Of a stretch of 64,000 nucleotides of DNA, positions 44,628 through 54,654 are shown one piece after another; positions within the stretch are counted from its first letter, which is position 1; each line of letters starts with the position of its first letter. A model generated the notes under the pieces. The model worked only from the letters and a program-made list of their open reading frames with translations, was not told the origin of the DNA and searched no databases. Origin of the DNA: Frateuria hangzhouensis (GTDB taxonomy: Bacteria; Pseudomonadota; Gammaproteobacteria; Xanthomonadales; Rhodanobacteraceae); NCBI RefSeq assembly GCF_026410505.1, contig NZ_JAPMIU010000016.1, positions 1 through 64,000 of the forward strand, read 5' to 3'. The position numbers and the translations under genes were made by a program.

Positions 44628-46637
44628 TCAGCCGATCGTGCGCTTGACCGCGTCCACCACGCTGGTGACGGTGAAGCCGAAATGCTCGAACAGCTGCGGC
44701 GCGGGGGCCGATGCGCCGAACGAGGTCATGCCGATGACTTCGCCGTCCAGGCCGACGTACTTGCGCCAGTAGTCGGCCGTGGCCGCTTCCACCGCCACGC
44801 GCGCGCGGCACCAGGCGGGCAGGATGCCTTCGCGGTACTCCGGCGGCTGCTCGTCGAACACCTCGGTGCACGGCATGGAGACCACGCGCACCGGCGTGCC
44901 CTGCTGGCCCAGCGTGCGCGCCGCTTCCATCGCCAGTTCCACTTCGGAGCCGGTCGCGATGATGATCGCCTTGAACTTCGTGTCGGCCGGATCGGAAAGG
45001 ACGTACGCGCCGCGCGCGATGTCGGCGACCTGCTGCTCGCTGCGCTGCTGGTGCTTCAAGGCCTGCCGCGAGAACACCAGGCACGCCGGGTTGCCCTTGC
45101 GCTCGATGGCCGCCTTCCAGCACACCGCCGATTCGACCGCGTCGCAGGGGCGCCACACCTGGTTGTTCGGGATGTAGCGCAGGCTCGCCAGGTGCTCGAC
45201 CGGCTGGTGGGTCGGGCCGTCCTCGCCCAGGCCGATCGAATCATGGGTGTAGACGTGGATCGCGTGCGCGGGGATCAGCGCGCTCATGCGCACGGCGTTG
45301 CGCGCGTAGTCGGAGAACACCAGGAAGGTGGCGTCATAGGGAATGAAGCCGCCGTGCAGCGCCAGGCCGTTGGCGATCGCGGTCATGCCGAACTCGCGCA
45401 CGCCGTAGTAGACGTAGTTGCCCTGGCCCTCGCTGCTGTTGCCGTTGCCGGCGTCCTTGCTGCCCTTCCACTTGGTGAGGTTGGACCCGGCCAGGTCCGC
45501 CGAGCCGCCGATCAGTTCCGGCAGCAGCGGGCCGAAGGCGTCCAGGGCCATCTGCGAGGCCTTGCGCGAGGCCACTTCCGGACCTTCGGCCTGCATCCTG
45601 GCGATATACGCCTGCGCCTTGTCGACCCAGTCGGCCGGCAGCTCGCCGGCGAGGCGGCGCTTGAACTCGGCGGCCAGCTCCGGGTGCGCCTTGGCGTAGG
45701 CGTCCAGCGCGTCGTTCCAGGCCTTTTCGCGCTCGGCACCCTTGGATTTGGCGTCCCAGCCGGCATAGATGTCGGCCGGGATCTCGAACGGCGGATGGTT
45801 CCAGCCCAGCTGTTCGCGCGCGGCGGCGATTTCGTCCTTGCCCAGCGGCGCGCCGTGGCTTTCTTCCTTGCCCTGCTTGTGCGGCGCGCCGAAGCCGATG
45901 ATGGTCCTGGCGCAGATCAGGGTGGGCTTGTCGCTCTGCGCGGTGGCCTGGGTGATCGCACGCTTGATCGCCTCGGCGTCGTGGCCGTCGACGTTGGGAA
46001 TCACGTTCCAGCCATAGGCCTCGAAACGCTTGGCGGTATCGTCGGTGAACCAGCCCTCGACCTCGCCGTCGATGGAGATGCCGTTGTCGTCATAGATCGC
46101 CACCAGCTTGCCCAGCGCCCAGGTGCCGGCCAGCGACGCGGCCTCGTGCGAGATGCCTTCCATGAGGCAGCCGTCGCCGAGGAACACGTAGGTGTGGTGG
46201 TCGACCACGGCGTGGTCCGGACGGTTGAAGTGCGCCGCAAGTACCTTCTCGGCCAGCGCGAAACCCACCGCATTGGCGAGGCCCTGGCCCAGCGGACCGG
46301 TGGTGGTTTCCACGCCGGGGGTATGGCCGTATTCCGGGTGGCCGGCGGTTTTCGAATGCAACTGGCGGAAGCGCTTGAGCTCGGCCATCGGCAGGTCGTA
46401 GCCGGCCAGGTGCAGCAGCGCGTATTGCAGCATCGAGCCGTGGCCATTGGAGAGCAAGAAGCGGTCACGGTTGGGCCACTTGGGATTGGCCGGGTTGTGC
46501 TGCAGGAAGTCGTTCCACAGCACTTCGGCAATGTCGGCCATGCCCATGGGCATGCCGGGATGGCCTGACTTGGCCGCCTCGACGGCGTCCATGGCGAGGG
46601 CGCGCACGGCGTTGGCGAGTTCGCGGCGGGTGGTCAT
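44628..46637 (-). CDS. tkt: transketolase
   Basis: This 669-aa thiamine-diphosphate enzyme transfers two-carbon units in the pentose phosphate pathway. The ThDP loop is visible as '[18 protein letters not shown]'. The N-terminal '[17 protein letters not shown]', the central '[19 protein letters not shown]' and the C-terminal '[19 protein letters not shown]'-like region ('[18 protein letters not shown]') are all intact. GGAGACC precedes ATG 46637. Confidence 0.96.
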   Translation of the reverse strand: MTTRRELANAVRALAMDAVEAAKSGHPGMPMGMADIAEVLWNDFLQHNPANPKWPNRDRFLLSNGHGSMLQYALLHLAGYDLPMAELKRFRQLHSKTAGHPEYGHTPGVETTTGPLGQGLANAVGFALAEKVLAAHFNRPDHAVVDHHTYVFLGDGCLMEGISHEAASLAGTWALGKLVAIYDDNGISIDGEVEGWFTDDTAKRFEAYGWNVIPNVDGHDAEAIKRAITQATAQSDKPTLICARTIIGFGAPHKQGKEESHGAPLGKDEIAAAREQLGWNHPPFEIPADIYAGWDAKSKGAEREKAWNDALDAYAKAHPELAAEFKRRLAGELPADWVDKAQAYIARMQAEGPEVASRKASQMALDAFGPLLPELIGGSADLAGSNLTKWKGSKDAGNGNSSEGQGNYVYYGVREFGMTAIANGLALHGGFIPYDATFLVFSDYARNAVRMSALIPAHAIHVYTHDSIGLGEDGPTHQPVEHLASLRYIPNNQVWRPCDAVESAVCWKAAIERKGNPACLVFSRQALKHQQRSEQQVADIARGAYVLSDPADTKFKAIIIATGSEVELAMEAARTLGQQGTPVRVVSMPCTEVFDEQPPEYREGILPAWCRARVAVEAATADYWRKYVGLDGEVIGMTSFGASAPAPQLFEHFGFTVTSVVDAVKRTIG

Positions 46638-47027
46638 CGGTCGGGTCTCCGGGCAAGCGGCAAAGCGCCAATTGTCGCCGATCGGGCGGTTACTGTCGCG
46701 TCATCGCAGGCCCGGACGGGATTAATTCGGCCTTAATCGCCGCGGCACGCATACCGCGGAACTTCAGGCTCGGGCCGCTTCAATGGTCGCGATCCCGCAT
46801 GCTCCACGAAGCCTTTTTTCTGCGCATGCGAGAGGCTCGCAAGGACGTCCATGCGTCCGCTCGGCGACTTCACCCAGCTTAACGGCAAATTACCGCAGCG
46901 CTCATGCGCATTGAATCTTTCGGCGCCCGACCACATCCAAGGTTCCACGCATCGCCCGTTCTCCCCAAACCGGCGGTGTGCACGATCGCCTTCCCCAGCG
47001 ATCGTCACAACAACAGGAGAATCTCCC
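46638..47027. other. ~390-bp divergent intergenic region (tkt / outer-membrane barrel)
   Basis: This carries the promoters of tkt (left) and the barrel gene (right). The only structure I can define is the inverted repeat at 46982-47005 in the leader of the barrel gene. Confidence 0.5.
46982..47005 (+). promoter_or_regulatory. hairpin in the leader of the outer-membrane barrel gene
   Basis: ACGATCG (46982-46988) and CGATCGT (46999-47005) pair around a ten-base loop. The structure ends 22 nt before the ATG and just ahead of the ribosome binding site, so it could influence mRNA stability or translation, or be an operator. Confidence 0.35.
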
Positions 47028-47621
47028 ATGAAAAAGACCCTACTTGCCCTTGCCTTTGCTTCCGCTGGCCTGATGGCCGTTCCGGCCGCGTTCGCGCAGA
47101 GCGCGCCGACCCATAACGATGGCTGGTTCGTCAACGGCAACGTCGGCCGCACCTCGATCGACAACGGCCCCTACGACGACAACGACACCGGCTACGCGAT
47201 CGGCGGCGGCTACCGCTGGGCGGTCAACCCGTCCGTGGCGTTCGGCGTGGAGGCGGGCTACAACGACCTGGGCAACATCCACGTCAAGAACGTCTTCAAC
47301 AGCAACGACGTGGTCGAGGAGGGCCGCTCGCAGCTGCACGGCTGGACCGCCGGCGTGAACGGCCACTTCAACCTGGCGCCGAACTGGTACGTCAGTGCGC
47401 GCGCGGGCCTGTACAGCTGGAAGGGCCATGGCCTGAGCAACGACGTCGATCCGGTGCGCAAGAGCCTGGACGACACCAGCTGGTACGCCGGTGCGGGCGT
47501 GGGCTACGACTTCAGCAACAACATGAGCGTGGGCCTGAACTACGACCATTACGACGCCGAGAAGGACCAGGTGGACCTGAGCACCAACATGGTGTCGATC
47601 AGCGCCGAATATCGGTTCTGA
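47028..47621 (+). CDS. small outer-membrane beta-barrel protein
   Basis: This 197-aa protein has a signal peptide (residues 1-23, ending AFA-Q). Alternating hydrophobic/polar strands suggest an eight-strand barrel of the OmpA/OmpX-like superfamily, and the C-terminal Phe (SAEYRF) is typical of Bam substrates. ACAGGAGA precedes ATG 47028. It ends with its own terminator. The exact role is unknown; relatives are often abundant surface proteins with structural functions. Confidence 0.85.
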   Translation: MKKTLLALAFASAGLMAVPAAFAQSAPTHNDGWFVNGNVGRTSIDNGPYDDNDTGYAIGGGYRWAVNPSVAFGVEAGYNDLGNIHVKNVFNSNDVVEEGRSQLHGWTAGVNGHFNLAPNWYVSARAGLYSWKGHGLSNDVDPVRKSLDDTSWYAGAGVGYDFSNNMSVGLNYDHYDAEKDQVDLSTNMVSISAEYRF

Positions 47622-47653
47622 TGCCTATGGCGCAGGGATGCGTCTTCATGAGA

Positions 47654-47683
47654 GAAGGGCGCACGCGGGCGCCCTTCTTTTTT
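47654..47683 (+). terminator. terminator of the outer-membrane barrel gene
   Basis: Stem GAAGGGCGC/GCGCCCTTC with a six-base loop, followed by TTTTTT. Confidence 0.9.
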
Positions 47684-47867
47684 GCTCGCTCTCTGTTTCG
47701 GGAAAGAGAGCAGCGCGCCGCAAACACGAACCCGGGTGACTTCTGCCGTAGCTCCCGAGCGCCCGCGGTATAGCCGCGGCAGCTCCTCTGTGAGCGAGGA
47801 CTCGCTCGGCAAGGCGCGGTGGCACCTAGCTCTTATCCCTCACCGGGCTAAGCCAGGCCGTTTCTTT

Positions 47868-47901
47868 GGTTACTTTCTTTGGGCCAGCAAAGAAAGTGAC
47901 C
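47868..47901. repeat. dispersed palindrome
   Basis: GGTTACTTTCTTTG (47868-47881) faces CAAAGAAAGTGACC (47888-47901), nearly perfect 14-bp arms. This motif is a familiar intergenic repeat in Xanthomonadaceae and relatives, by recollection and not by search. Confidence 0.6.
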
Positions 47902-48046
47902 CGAGCGCCGCAGGCGATCGGAAGCTCTTCGCCATCCGGCCACTCGCGGGAAGACCCGCAAGAGCGACAGGCAAGCACCGGCCCGCGAACTTCCCCGCGA
48001 GCCCCGGCCCTCACCCCAACCCTCTCCCCGGAGGGGAGAGGGAGCA

Positions 48047-48071
48047 AAAAAAGGGCGCCTTGCGGCGCCCC
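48047..48071 (-). terminator. fbaB terminator
   Basis: On the minus strand GGGCGCC/GGCGCCC with a four-base loop is followed by seven T. It lies ~25 nt beyond the aldolase stop. Confidence 0.9.
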
Positions 48072-48095
48072 TTTCTACAAGCCTGGCCTGGAAAC

Positions 48096-49100
48096 TCAAC
48101 CGTTCCACTGCCCCAGCGCCGCCAAGCCATTCTCCTTGGCGCGAGCAGCGACGGTCTTCTGCGCCTCGGCGTAGTTGGCCTTCATGTCCTTGGACCACAG
48201 CTTCAACGCCGCCTGCTGCATCGCGCGGCCGTAGGAGAACGACAGCGGCCACGGGTGCGGGCCGATGCGGTTCATGGCGTTGAGGTGCGCGGTCGACTGT
48301 TCGTCGGTCTGGCCGCCGGAGAGGAACACGATGCCCGGCAGCGAGGCCGGCACGGTGCTCTTGAGCACGCGCACGGTGGCATCGGCCACTTCCTCGACCT
48401 CGGCCTGCTCGTCGCAATCCTTGCCGGGGATGACCATGCTGACCTTCAGAATGGTGCCCTCGAGCATGACGTTCTGCTCGTACAGCGCGTTGAACAGGCT
48501 GCGCAGCACCGCCTCGTGCACTTCGTAGCTGACGTCGATGGCGTGGTTGCCGTCCATGATCACTTCCGGCTCGACCATCGGCACCAGGCCGGCTTCCTGG
48601 CACAGCGCGGCGTAGCGCGCCAGCGCGTGGCAATTGGCCTCGATCGCGGTGGAGCTGGGATTTTCCTCGGAGATATTGATCACCGCCCGCCACTTGCAGA
48701 ACTGCGCGCCAAGCTTGACGTACTCGGCCAGGCGATCGCGCAGGCCGTCCAGGCCCTCGGTGACCACGTCGCCAGGGAAACCGGCCAGCGGTACCGGGCC
48801 CTTGTCGACCTTGATGCCGGGGATGATGCCGTTCTTCTTCATGACCTCGGTGAACGGCACGCCGTCCCTGGTCTTCTGGCGGAGCGTTTCGTCGAACAGG
48901 ATCGCGCCGGAGATGTGCTCGCTCAGGCCCGGGGTGGTCAGCAGCAGCTCGCGGTAAGCGCGGCGGTTCTCTTCGCTGTTCTCGATGCCCACCGCCTCGA
49001 AGCGCTTGCGGATCGTGTTGGTCGATTCGTCGATCGCGATGATGCCCTTGCCGGGCGCGACCATCGCCTGGGCGATGCTTTCAAGATCTTCGATGCTCAT
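48096..49100 (-). CDS. fbaB: class I fructose-bisphosphate aldolase
   Basis: This 334-aa Schiff-base aldolase resembles the eukaryote-type class I enzymes: 'KGIIAIDESTNTIRKRFEAVGI' at the N-terminus, 'GIIPGIKVDKGPVPLAG', the catalytic region 'LEGTILKVSMVIPGKDC' (Lys in LK) and 'GIVFLSGGQTDEQST'. GGAG precedes ATG 49100. It interconverts fructose-1,6-bisphosphate with the triose phosphates. Confidence 0.95.
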   Translation of the reverse strand: MSIEDLESIAQAMVAPGKGIIAIDESTNTIRKRFEAVGIENSEENRRAYRELLLTTPGLSEHISGAILFDETLRQKTRDGVPFTEVMKKNGIIPGIKVDKGPVPLAGFPGDVVTEGLDGLRDRLAEYVKLGAQFCKWRAVINISEENPSSTAIEANCHALARYAALCQEAGLVPMVEPEVIMDGNHAIDVSYEVHEAVLRSLFNALYEQNVMLEGTILKVSMVIPGKDCDEQAEVEEVADATVRVLKSTVPASLPGIVFLSGGQTDEQSTAHLNAMNRIGPHPWPLSFSYGRAMQQAALKLWSKDMKANYAEAQKTVAARAKENGLAALGQWNG

Positions 49101-49226
49101 GAACGACTCCGTGCAGACGGGGCGGGGTCACCGCAATGGATTTGCGCCGCCCGTGAGGGGCGGCGGGTCAAAGAACCGCCGATTATAACGGGATGCCGCA
49201 ATGCCGTCGTGACGGCCGGGCAACGC

Positions 49227-49658
49227 TCAGCTTTGGTAGCCCGGCAACTGGCAGGGCGCCATCACCTTCTGCTGGCCGGACGGATCCGTGGGAGCGTTGA
49301 ACGGCACCACGTAGTAGGTCGCCACCGGCTCGTGGTGCTGGTTGGTCAGCGCGGGGCCGTAGTGGAAGTCGGAGACCGCGCTCATCGCGATCTTGCCGAA
49401 GTCGCCCTCGGGAAAGACCTTTTCGACCTTGAGGTCACGCGGAAGCCCGTCGGATCCGATCATGTAGCTGACCGCGGCGCAGCCGGGCTGGTTGACGTTG
49501 CGTGCGCTGTTGGGCACGTCGACGTCGACCTTGTGGTTGAGCAGGATCCAGTAGTCGTTCAACTGCTGCGGATCGACCTTGTGCAGCGATTGCGCTGCCA
49601 CTGGCAGGCCGGCGGCCAGCAGCGTCGCGAACGCGAGACGGCGGACGGTCGGGTTCAT
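49227..49658 (-). CDS. secreted TonB-C-terminal-like protein
   Basis: This 143-aa protein has a signal peptide (ending VAAQ near residue 22) and a single ~100-residue domain that looks like the TonB C-terminal fold ('GCAAVSYMIGSDGLPRDLKVEKVFPEG', then 'FHYGPAL'). It has no N-terminal membrane anchor and no Pro-rich spacer, so it is not a full TonB. ATG 49658 has AGGAGG upstream. Function unknown. Confidence 0.7.
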   Translation of the reverse strand: MNPTVRRLAFATLLAAGLPVAAQSLHKVDPQQLNDYWILLNHKVDVDVPNSARNVNQPGCAAVSYMIGSDGLPRDLKVEKVFPEGDFGKIAMSAVSDFHYGPALTNQHHEPVATYYVVPFNAPTDPSGQQKVMAPCQLPGYQS

Positions 49659-49793
49659 GGCAACCTCCTGGGTGTGGGGGTCGCAGTGTAGCGCCGCGAG
49701 GGTCGGGGCCGCGGCTTTGGCTCCCTCTCCCACCCGGGGAGAGGGTTGGATGAGGGGCGGCTCTTGCGAGGCGCTGGCTGGCGCGGGGCTCTT

Positions 49794-49841
49794 GGAAGGC
49801 TGCTGGGAAGGCTGCTGGGAAGGCTGTTGGGAAGGCTGATG
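49794..49841. repeat. 12-bp tandem repeat, four copies
   Basis: Four head-to-tail copies of GGAAGGCTGCTG, the last two with one change each (GGAAGGCTGTTG, GGAAGGCTGATG), lie between the pyk gene and the TonB-like gene. Length 12 keeps any frame open, but no gene with a start site contains it. Confidence 0.85.
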
Positions 49842-49915
49842 AAATGCCCGCGAGCCTCGGCCCTACCTCCATCCTCCATTAGAGGGTGAGAGGAGGCGAA
49901 GGCAAAGAGCCATGT

Positions 49916-51388
49916 TCACAGATCGCGCAGGCTCTCGACGATGCCTTCGGCGCCGACCAGCAGCAGCTTGAGCGTGTTGGTGCCGCCGCCGGCGCCGACG
50001 CGGTCGCCTTGGGTGAGCACCACGCGGTCGCCTTCGGCCAGCTTGCCCAGCGCGAAAAGCTGGCGCACCGCCTCGCGCGCGTTGGCGGCCGAACTCTGGC
50101 TGACCTCGTTGAACGCCACCGGCTGCACGTCACGCAGCAGCAGCATGCGCCTGCGCGCATCGGCGGCCGGCGACAGCGCGAAGATCGGCACCGCGCTGCG
50201 ATAGCGCGACAGCCACTGCGCGGTGGCACCGGATTCGGTCAACGCGATCAGCGCGCGTACGCCCAACTGGCCGGCCAGCACCATCGCCGCCAGCGCGATC
50301 GCCTGGTCGGCGCGGTCGAGCCGGTGCACTGCGGTGGCCAGGTCTTCCTTCGGCTCGAACTGACGCTCGGCGCCCAGGCAGATGCGGCGCATGGCGGCCA
50401 CGGCCACGTCCGGGTGCGCGCCGGCGGCGGTTTCCTGGGAGAGCATCACCGCGTCGGTGCCGTCGATCACCGCGTTGGCGACGTCCAGCACCTCGGCGCG
50501 CGTCGGGATCGGCGCGGTCACCATCGACTGCAGCATCTGCGTGGCGGTGATTACCGCGCGATTGCGCGCGACCGCCTCGCGAATGATCTTCTTCTGCAGG
50601 CCGGGCAGTTCGGCGTCACCGATCTCCACACCCAGGTCGCCGCGCGCGACCATCACTGCATCGGAGGCGTCGATGATCTCGCCCAGCACGGGAATCGCAT
50701 CGGCGCGCTCGATCTTGGCCACCAGCGCACCATGGCCGTCGGCCTCGCGCAGCAGGCGCCGGGCCTGTTCCATGTCGGCCGCCGAGCGTACGAACGAGAC
50801 GGCCAGGAAATCGGCGCCGATTTCGGCAGCCAGCTGGATGTCGGCGCGATCCTTGTCCGACAGCGCGGCCACCGACAGCCCACCGCCCTGGCGGTTGAGC
50901 CCCTTGCGGTCGGACAGGCGGCCGCCGATCAGCACCTCGCAGCGCACCTGCGCACCGTCCACCTCGAGCACGCTCAACGCCACCAGGCCGTCGTCGAGCA
51001 GCAGTACGTCGCCGGCGACCACGTCGTTCGGCAGTTCGTGATAGCTGACGCCCACGCGGGTACTGTCGCCCGGCGGTGCGTCGGGCGAGCAATCGAGCAC
51101 GAACGGATCGCCCGGATGCAGTTCGACCGGCCCGTGGGCGAATTTCTCGATGCGGATCTTCGGACCCTGCAGGTCGGCCAGGATGCCGACTTCGCGCCCG
51201 GCCGCCTGCGCCGCGTCGCGCACCGCCATGGCGCGGGCGCGATGATCCTGCGGCTGGCCGTGGGACAGATTCAGGCGGACCACGTCCACGCCCTCGGCGA
51301 TCAGCCGCGCGAGCATGCCCGGCGCGTCGGTGGCGGGGCCCAGGGTGGCGACGATCTTGGTGCGGCGAAGCGGATTGTCGGCGTTCAT
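49916..51388 (-). CDS. pyk: pyruvate kinase
   Basis: This 490-aa enzyme makes pyruvate and ATP from phosphoenolpyruvate. It starts 'RRTKIVATLGPATD', has the barrel motifs 'VVRLNLSHG', 'ADLQGPKIRIEKF' and 'VAKIERADAI', and the active-site region 'DAVMVARGDLGVEIG'. A C-terminal regulatory domain is present. The length fits the bacterial type II enzymes. Confidence 0.95.
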   Translation of the reverse strand: MNADNPLRRTKIVATLGPATDAPGMLARLIAEGVDVVRLNLSHGQPQDHRARAMAVRDAAQAAGREVGILADLQGPKIRIEKFAHGPVELHPGDPFVLDCSPDAPPGDSTRVGVSYHELPNDVVAGDVLLLDDGLVALSVLEVDGAQVRCEVLIGGRLSDRKGLNRQGGGLSVAALSDKDRADIQLAAEIGADFLAVSFVRSAADMEQARRLLREADGHGALVAKIERADAIPVLGEIIDASDAVMVARGDLGVEIGDAELPGLQKKIIREAVARNRAVITATQMLQSMVTAPIPTRAEVLDVANAVIDGTDAVMLSQETAAGAHPDVAVAAMRRICLGAERQFEPKEDLATAVHRLDRADQAIALAAMVLAGQLGVRALIALTESGATAQWLSRYRSAVPIFALSPAADARRRMLLLRDVQPVAFNEVSQSSAANAREAVRQLFALGKLAEGDRVVLTQGDRVGAGGGTNTLKLLLVGAEGIVESLRDL

Positions 51389-51459
51389 GCCGCGAGGCTA
51401 GCAGATGGCGGCGTGCACGCGACGGGCTGCAATCGTATGCAGTGTGACGCGTTGCGCGA

Positions 51460-52257
51460 TCAGCCCAGGGTCCGGTTCAACAGTTCGGCCAGCCGCCGTC
51501 CCGCTTCGCGCAGGCGCCGCTCCGCCAGCGGCAGTTCCGCCTCGACGTACCCGGCATCGATCGCATGGCCGTCCGGATAGATATCGCGGCTGAGCCGGCA
51601 CGACTCCTGCGCCCATGCCACGTAGGGCGTGTCCGACGCGGGCGGCAGGGCCACCGGCCCACGTGCGTCCAGCCGCTGTGCGTAATCCTGCCAATCCAGG
51701 GCGCGCGTGCGCAGCATCCCGGAATCCCACACACGGTGCAGGTTGCTGCCCTTGCCTTCGAACCGTACCTGGAACGTGTTGCCGCCCTTGTCGGGCCGAT
51801 AGCCGGCATGCAGCGGTTGGTGTTCGTCACCGACGAAATGCACCACGAACTTCAGCGCCTCGCGCCTGGCGGCCTCGCTCTGGCTGCGGTCGGCCAGCAC
51901 TGCCGCGTAGTGCGCGAGGCCGCCGATCACGCAGCGTCCGTCGGGGCAGTCGCGCGGCGGCTGGTAGCCGCAGGTGCGGTCGCGGAAGTTGATGTAATGC
52001 TGCCTGCGCGTGGCCTTCCACAGCGCCTTTTGCGCCGGGTCGTCCTGGATGTCGTCCGCCCAGGTGGCGATGTCGGCCAGCCGGCGCGTGTGCTCCGGCG
52101 CCAGCAGGCGCTCGACCTGCGCTTCGGCGGCGGGGCTCAGGTGGCGCTGCGCCAGCTCGGCCACGATGCGGTGGCCCTCCGGCCCCCAGGCGCGGGCGCC
52201 GGGAACGAGCAGGAAGCCGGCAAGCAGGCAGGCGGCGGAACGGCGCAAGGACATCAT
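51460..52257 (-). CDS. secreted S1/P1-family nuclease
   Basis: This 265-aa periplasmic or secreted zinc nuclease has a signal peptide ending ARA just before 'WGPEGHRIVAELA'. The mature N-terminal Trp is itself a zinc ligand in this family. Further ligands are in 'ATWADDI', 'HYINF', 'HFVGDEHQPLHAGY' and 'GSNLHRVWDSG'. I chose ATG 52257, one of two adjacent ATGs; GTG 52269 is possible. It likely degrades single-stranded DNA or RNA, or 3'-nucleotides, for phosphate and nucleoside recovery. Confidence 0.9.
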   Translation of the reverse strand: MMSLRRSAACLLAGFLLVPGARAWGPEGHRIVAELAQRHLSPAAEAQVERLLAPEHTRRLADIATWADDIQDDPAQKALWKATRRQHYINFRDRTCGYQPPRDCPDGRCVIGGLAHYAAVLADRSQSEAARREALKFVVHFVGDEHQPLHAGYRPDKGGNTFQVRFEGKGSNLHRVWDSGMLRTRALDWQDYAQRLDARGPVALPPASDTPYVAWAQESCRLSRDIYPDGHAIDAGYVEAELPLAERRLREAGRRLAELLNRTLG

Positions 52258-52294
52258 CGAAGGCAACACGCGGGAAAGGGCCCGCCAGTGTGCC

Positions 52295-53161
52295 TCACTC
52301 CACCCGCCACTGCAGCGGCAGCTTGAAATAGCGCCGGCCGTGGTTGTCCGGCGGCGGCAGGCGCCCGCCGCGTATGTTCACCTGCAGCGCCGGCCACAGC
52401 AGGCGCGGTGGCGGCAGGCCGGCATCACGCTGCTGCCGCATGGCGACGAAGGCGGCTTCGTCGACGCCCTCGCGGATGTGCTTGTTGGTGCTGCGCTGTT
52501 CGTCCATCGGCACCTCCGCGCGTGGCGCCGCACCATCGGAAGGGTAATCGTGCGCGAGGAACATGCGGCTGGCCGGCAGGCCATAGATCCGCCAGACCGA
52601 CCGGTACAGGGCATGCGCGTCCCCGCCGGGAAAATCGCATCGGGCCGAGCCTGCGCCCGGCGAGAACAGGGTATCGCCGACGAACACCGCATCGCCGATG
52701 AGGTAACTCACGCTGTCGGCGGTGTGCCCCGGCGTGGCCAACACGCGGATGCTCAGGTTGCCGATCGGCAGTTCGTCGCCATCGTGCAGCAGGCGGTCGA
52801 AGGCGCTGGCGTCGAGGTGCGGCTCTTCCTCGTCCAGGCCCAGCCGCTGGCGGAAAGTCCGCTGCACTTGCACGATGCCTGCGCCGATCGCCGTCTGCGC
52901 ACCGCAGCGTTCGGCCAGCCAGTGCGCGGCCGAGAGATGGTCGGCGTGCGCGTGGGTTTCCAGCACCCAGCGCACATGGGCGCCGTCGCGCCCGGCCGCT
53001 TGCAGGATCGCCGCGGCGCTGGCGTGGCCGACCTCGCCGCAGGCCAGGTCGAAGTCGAGCGGCGGGTCGATCACCGCAGCCTCACCGCTGGCCGGGTCGC
53101 GCACCAGATAGCTCCAGGTCGAGGTTGCCGCATGGAAGAACGGGGTGACGTGCGCTTGCAT
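52295..53161 (-). CDS. MBL-fold hydrolase, persulfide-dioxygenase-like
   Basis: This 288-aa metallo-beta-lactamase-fold protein has metal motifs 'ETHAHADHLSA', 'ATPGHTADSVSYL', 'VFVGDTLF' and the terminal His in 'FLAHDYPSDG'. The layout and the C-terminal 'NKHIREGVDEAAFVAMR' fit the Blh/ETHE1-like persulfide dioxygenases better than glyoxalase II. It would oxidise glutathione persulfide in sulfide detoxification. ATG 53161 starts the family homology. Confidence 0.82.
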   Translation of the reverse strand: MQAHVTPFFHAATSTWSYLVRDPASGEAAVIDPPLDFDLACGEVGHASAAAILQAAGRDGAHVRWVLETHAHADHLSAAHWLAERCGAQTAIGAGIVQVQRTFRQRLGLDEEEPHLDASAFDRLLHDGDELPIGNLSIRVLATPGHTADSVSYLIGDAVFVGDTLFSPGAGSARCDFPGGDAHALYRSVWRIYGLPASRMFLAHDYPSDGAAPRAEVPMDEQRSTNKHIREGVDEAAFVAMRQQRDAGLPPPRLLWPALQVNIRGGRLPPPDNHGRRYFKLPLQWRVE

Positions 53162-53288
53162 GGCGTGGCTCCAGCGAGGATGGACCCGAGCGCATCCTCG
53201 CACGCCCCGGCGCAAGAACGCGCGACGGCGGTGATAGGTGCCTCGGCAGCTATCGCCGTGCCGAAAGCCACACGCCGGTTCAGGCTAA

Positions 53289-54356
<1,068 letters not shown>

Positions 54357-54403
54357 GAAACATCAGGCCGGCTTCCTTCGCGAAGCCGGCGCGGGATGCA
54401 AAG

Positions 54404-54430
54404 CCGGGGCCGCAAGGCCCCGGTTTTTTT
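54404..54430 (+). terminator. gap terminator
   Basis: CCGGGGCC/GGCCCCGG with a GCAA loop, followed by seven T. A second, weaker hairpin (GCCGGCTTC/GAAGCCGGC) lies just upstream at 54367-54390. Confidence 0.92.
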
Positions 54431-54654
54431 GGTTCTCGGCTAGGGGGATGGTGATGGCGCTGCTGAGGAGCGCGCCTGTGCGCTCCTGAAGGAACCTCGA
54501 ATAACTCCCTCCGTGCGACTTGTTTGTAGGAGTCGAAAGCTTTGGGGGTTTTTCGAGTTCCCTACAAGATCAGGCTTCCGCGATCTTTCTCGCGAAACTG
54601 CGGCATCCCGACACGCCCGACACCCCTCGTGCTGTTACGACCTATACTGAGGCA

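Larger units (their letters stand above)
47622..48095. other. ~470-bp intergenic region with terminators and repeats
   Basis: The region holds the terminators of the barrel gene and of fbaB (listed separately), a dispersed palindrome at 47868-47901, and C/G-rich repeats around 48008-48042. No gene is visible. Confidence 0.6.
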
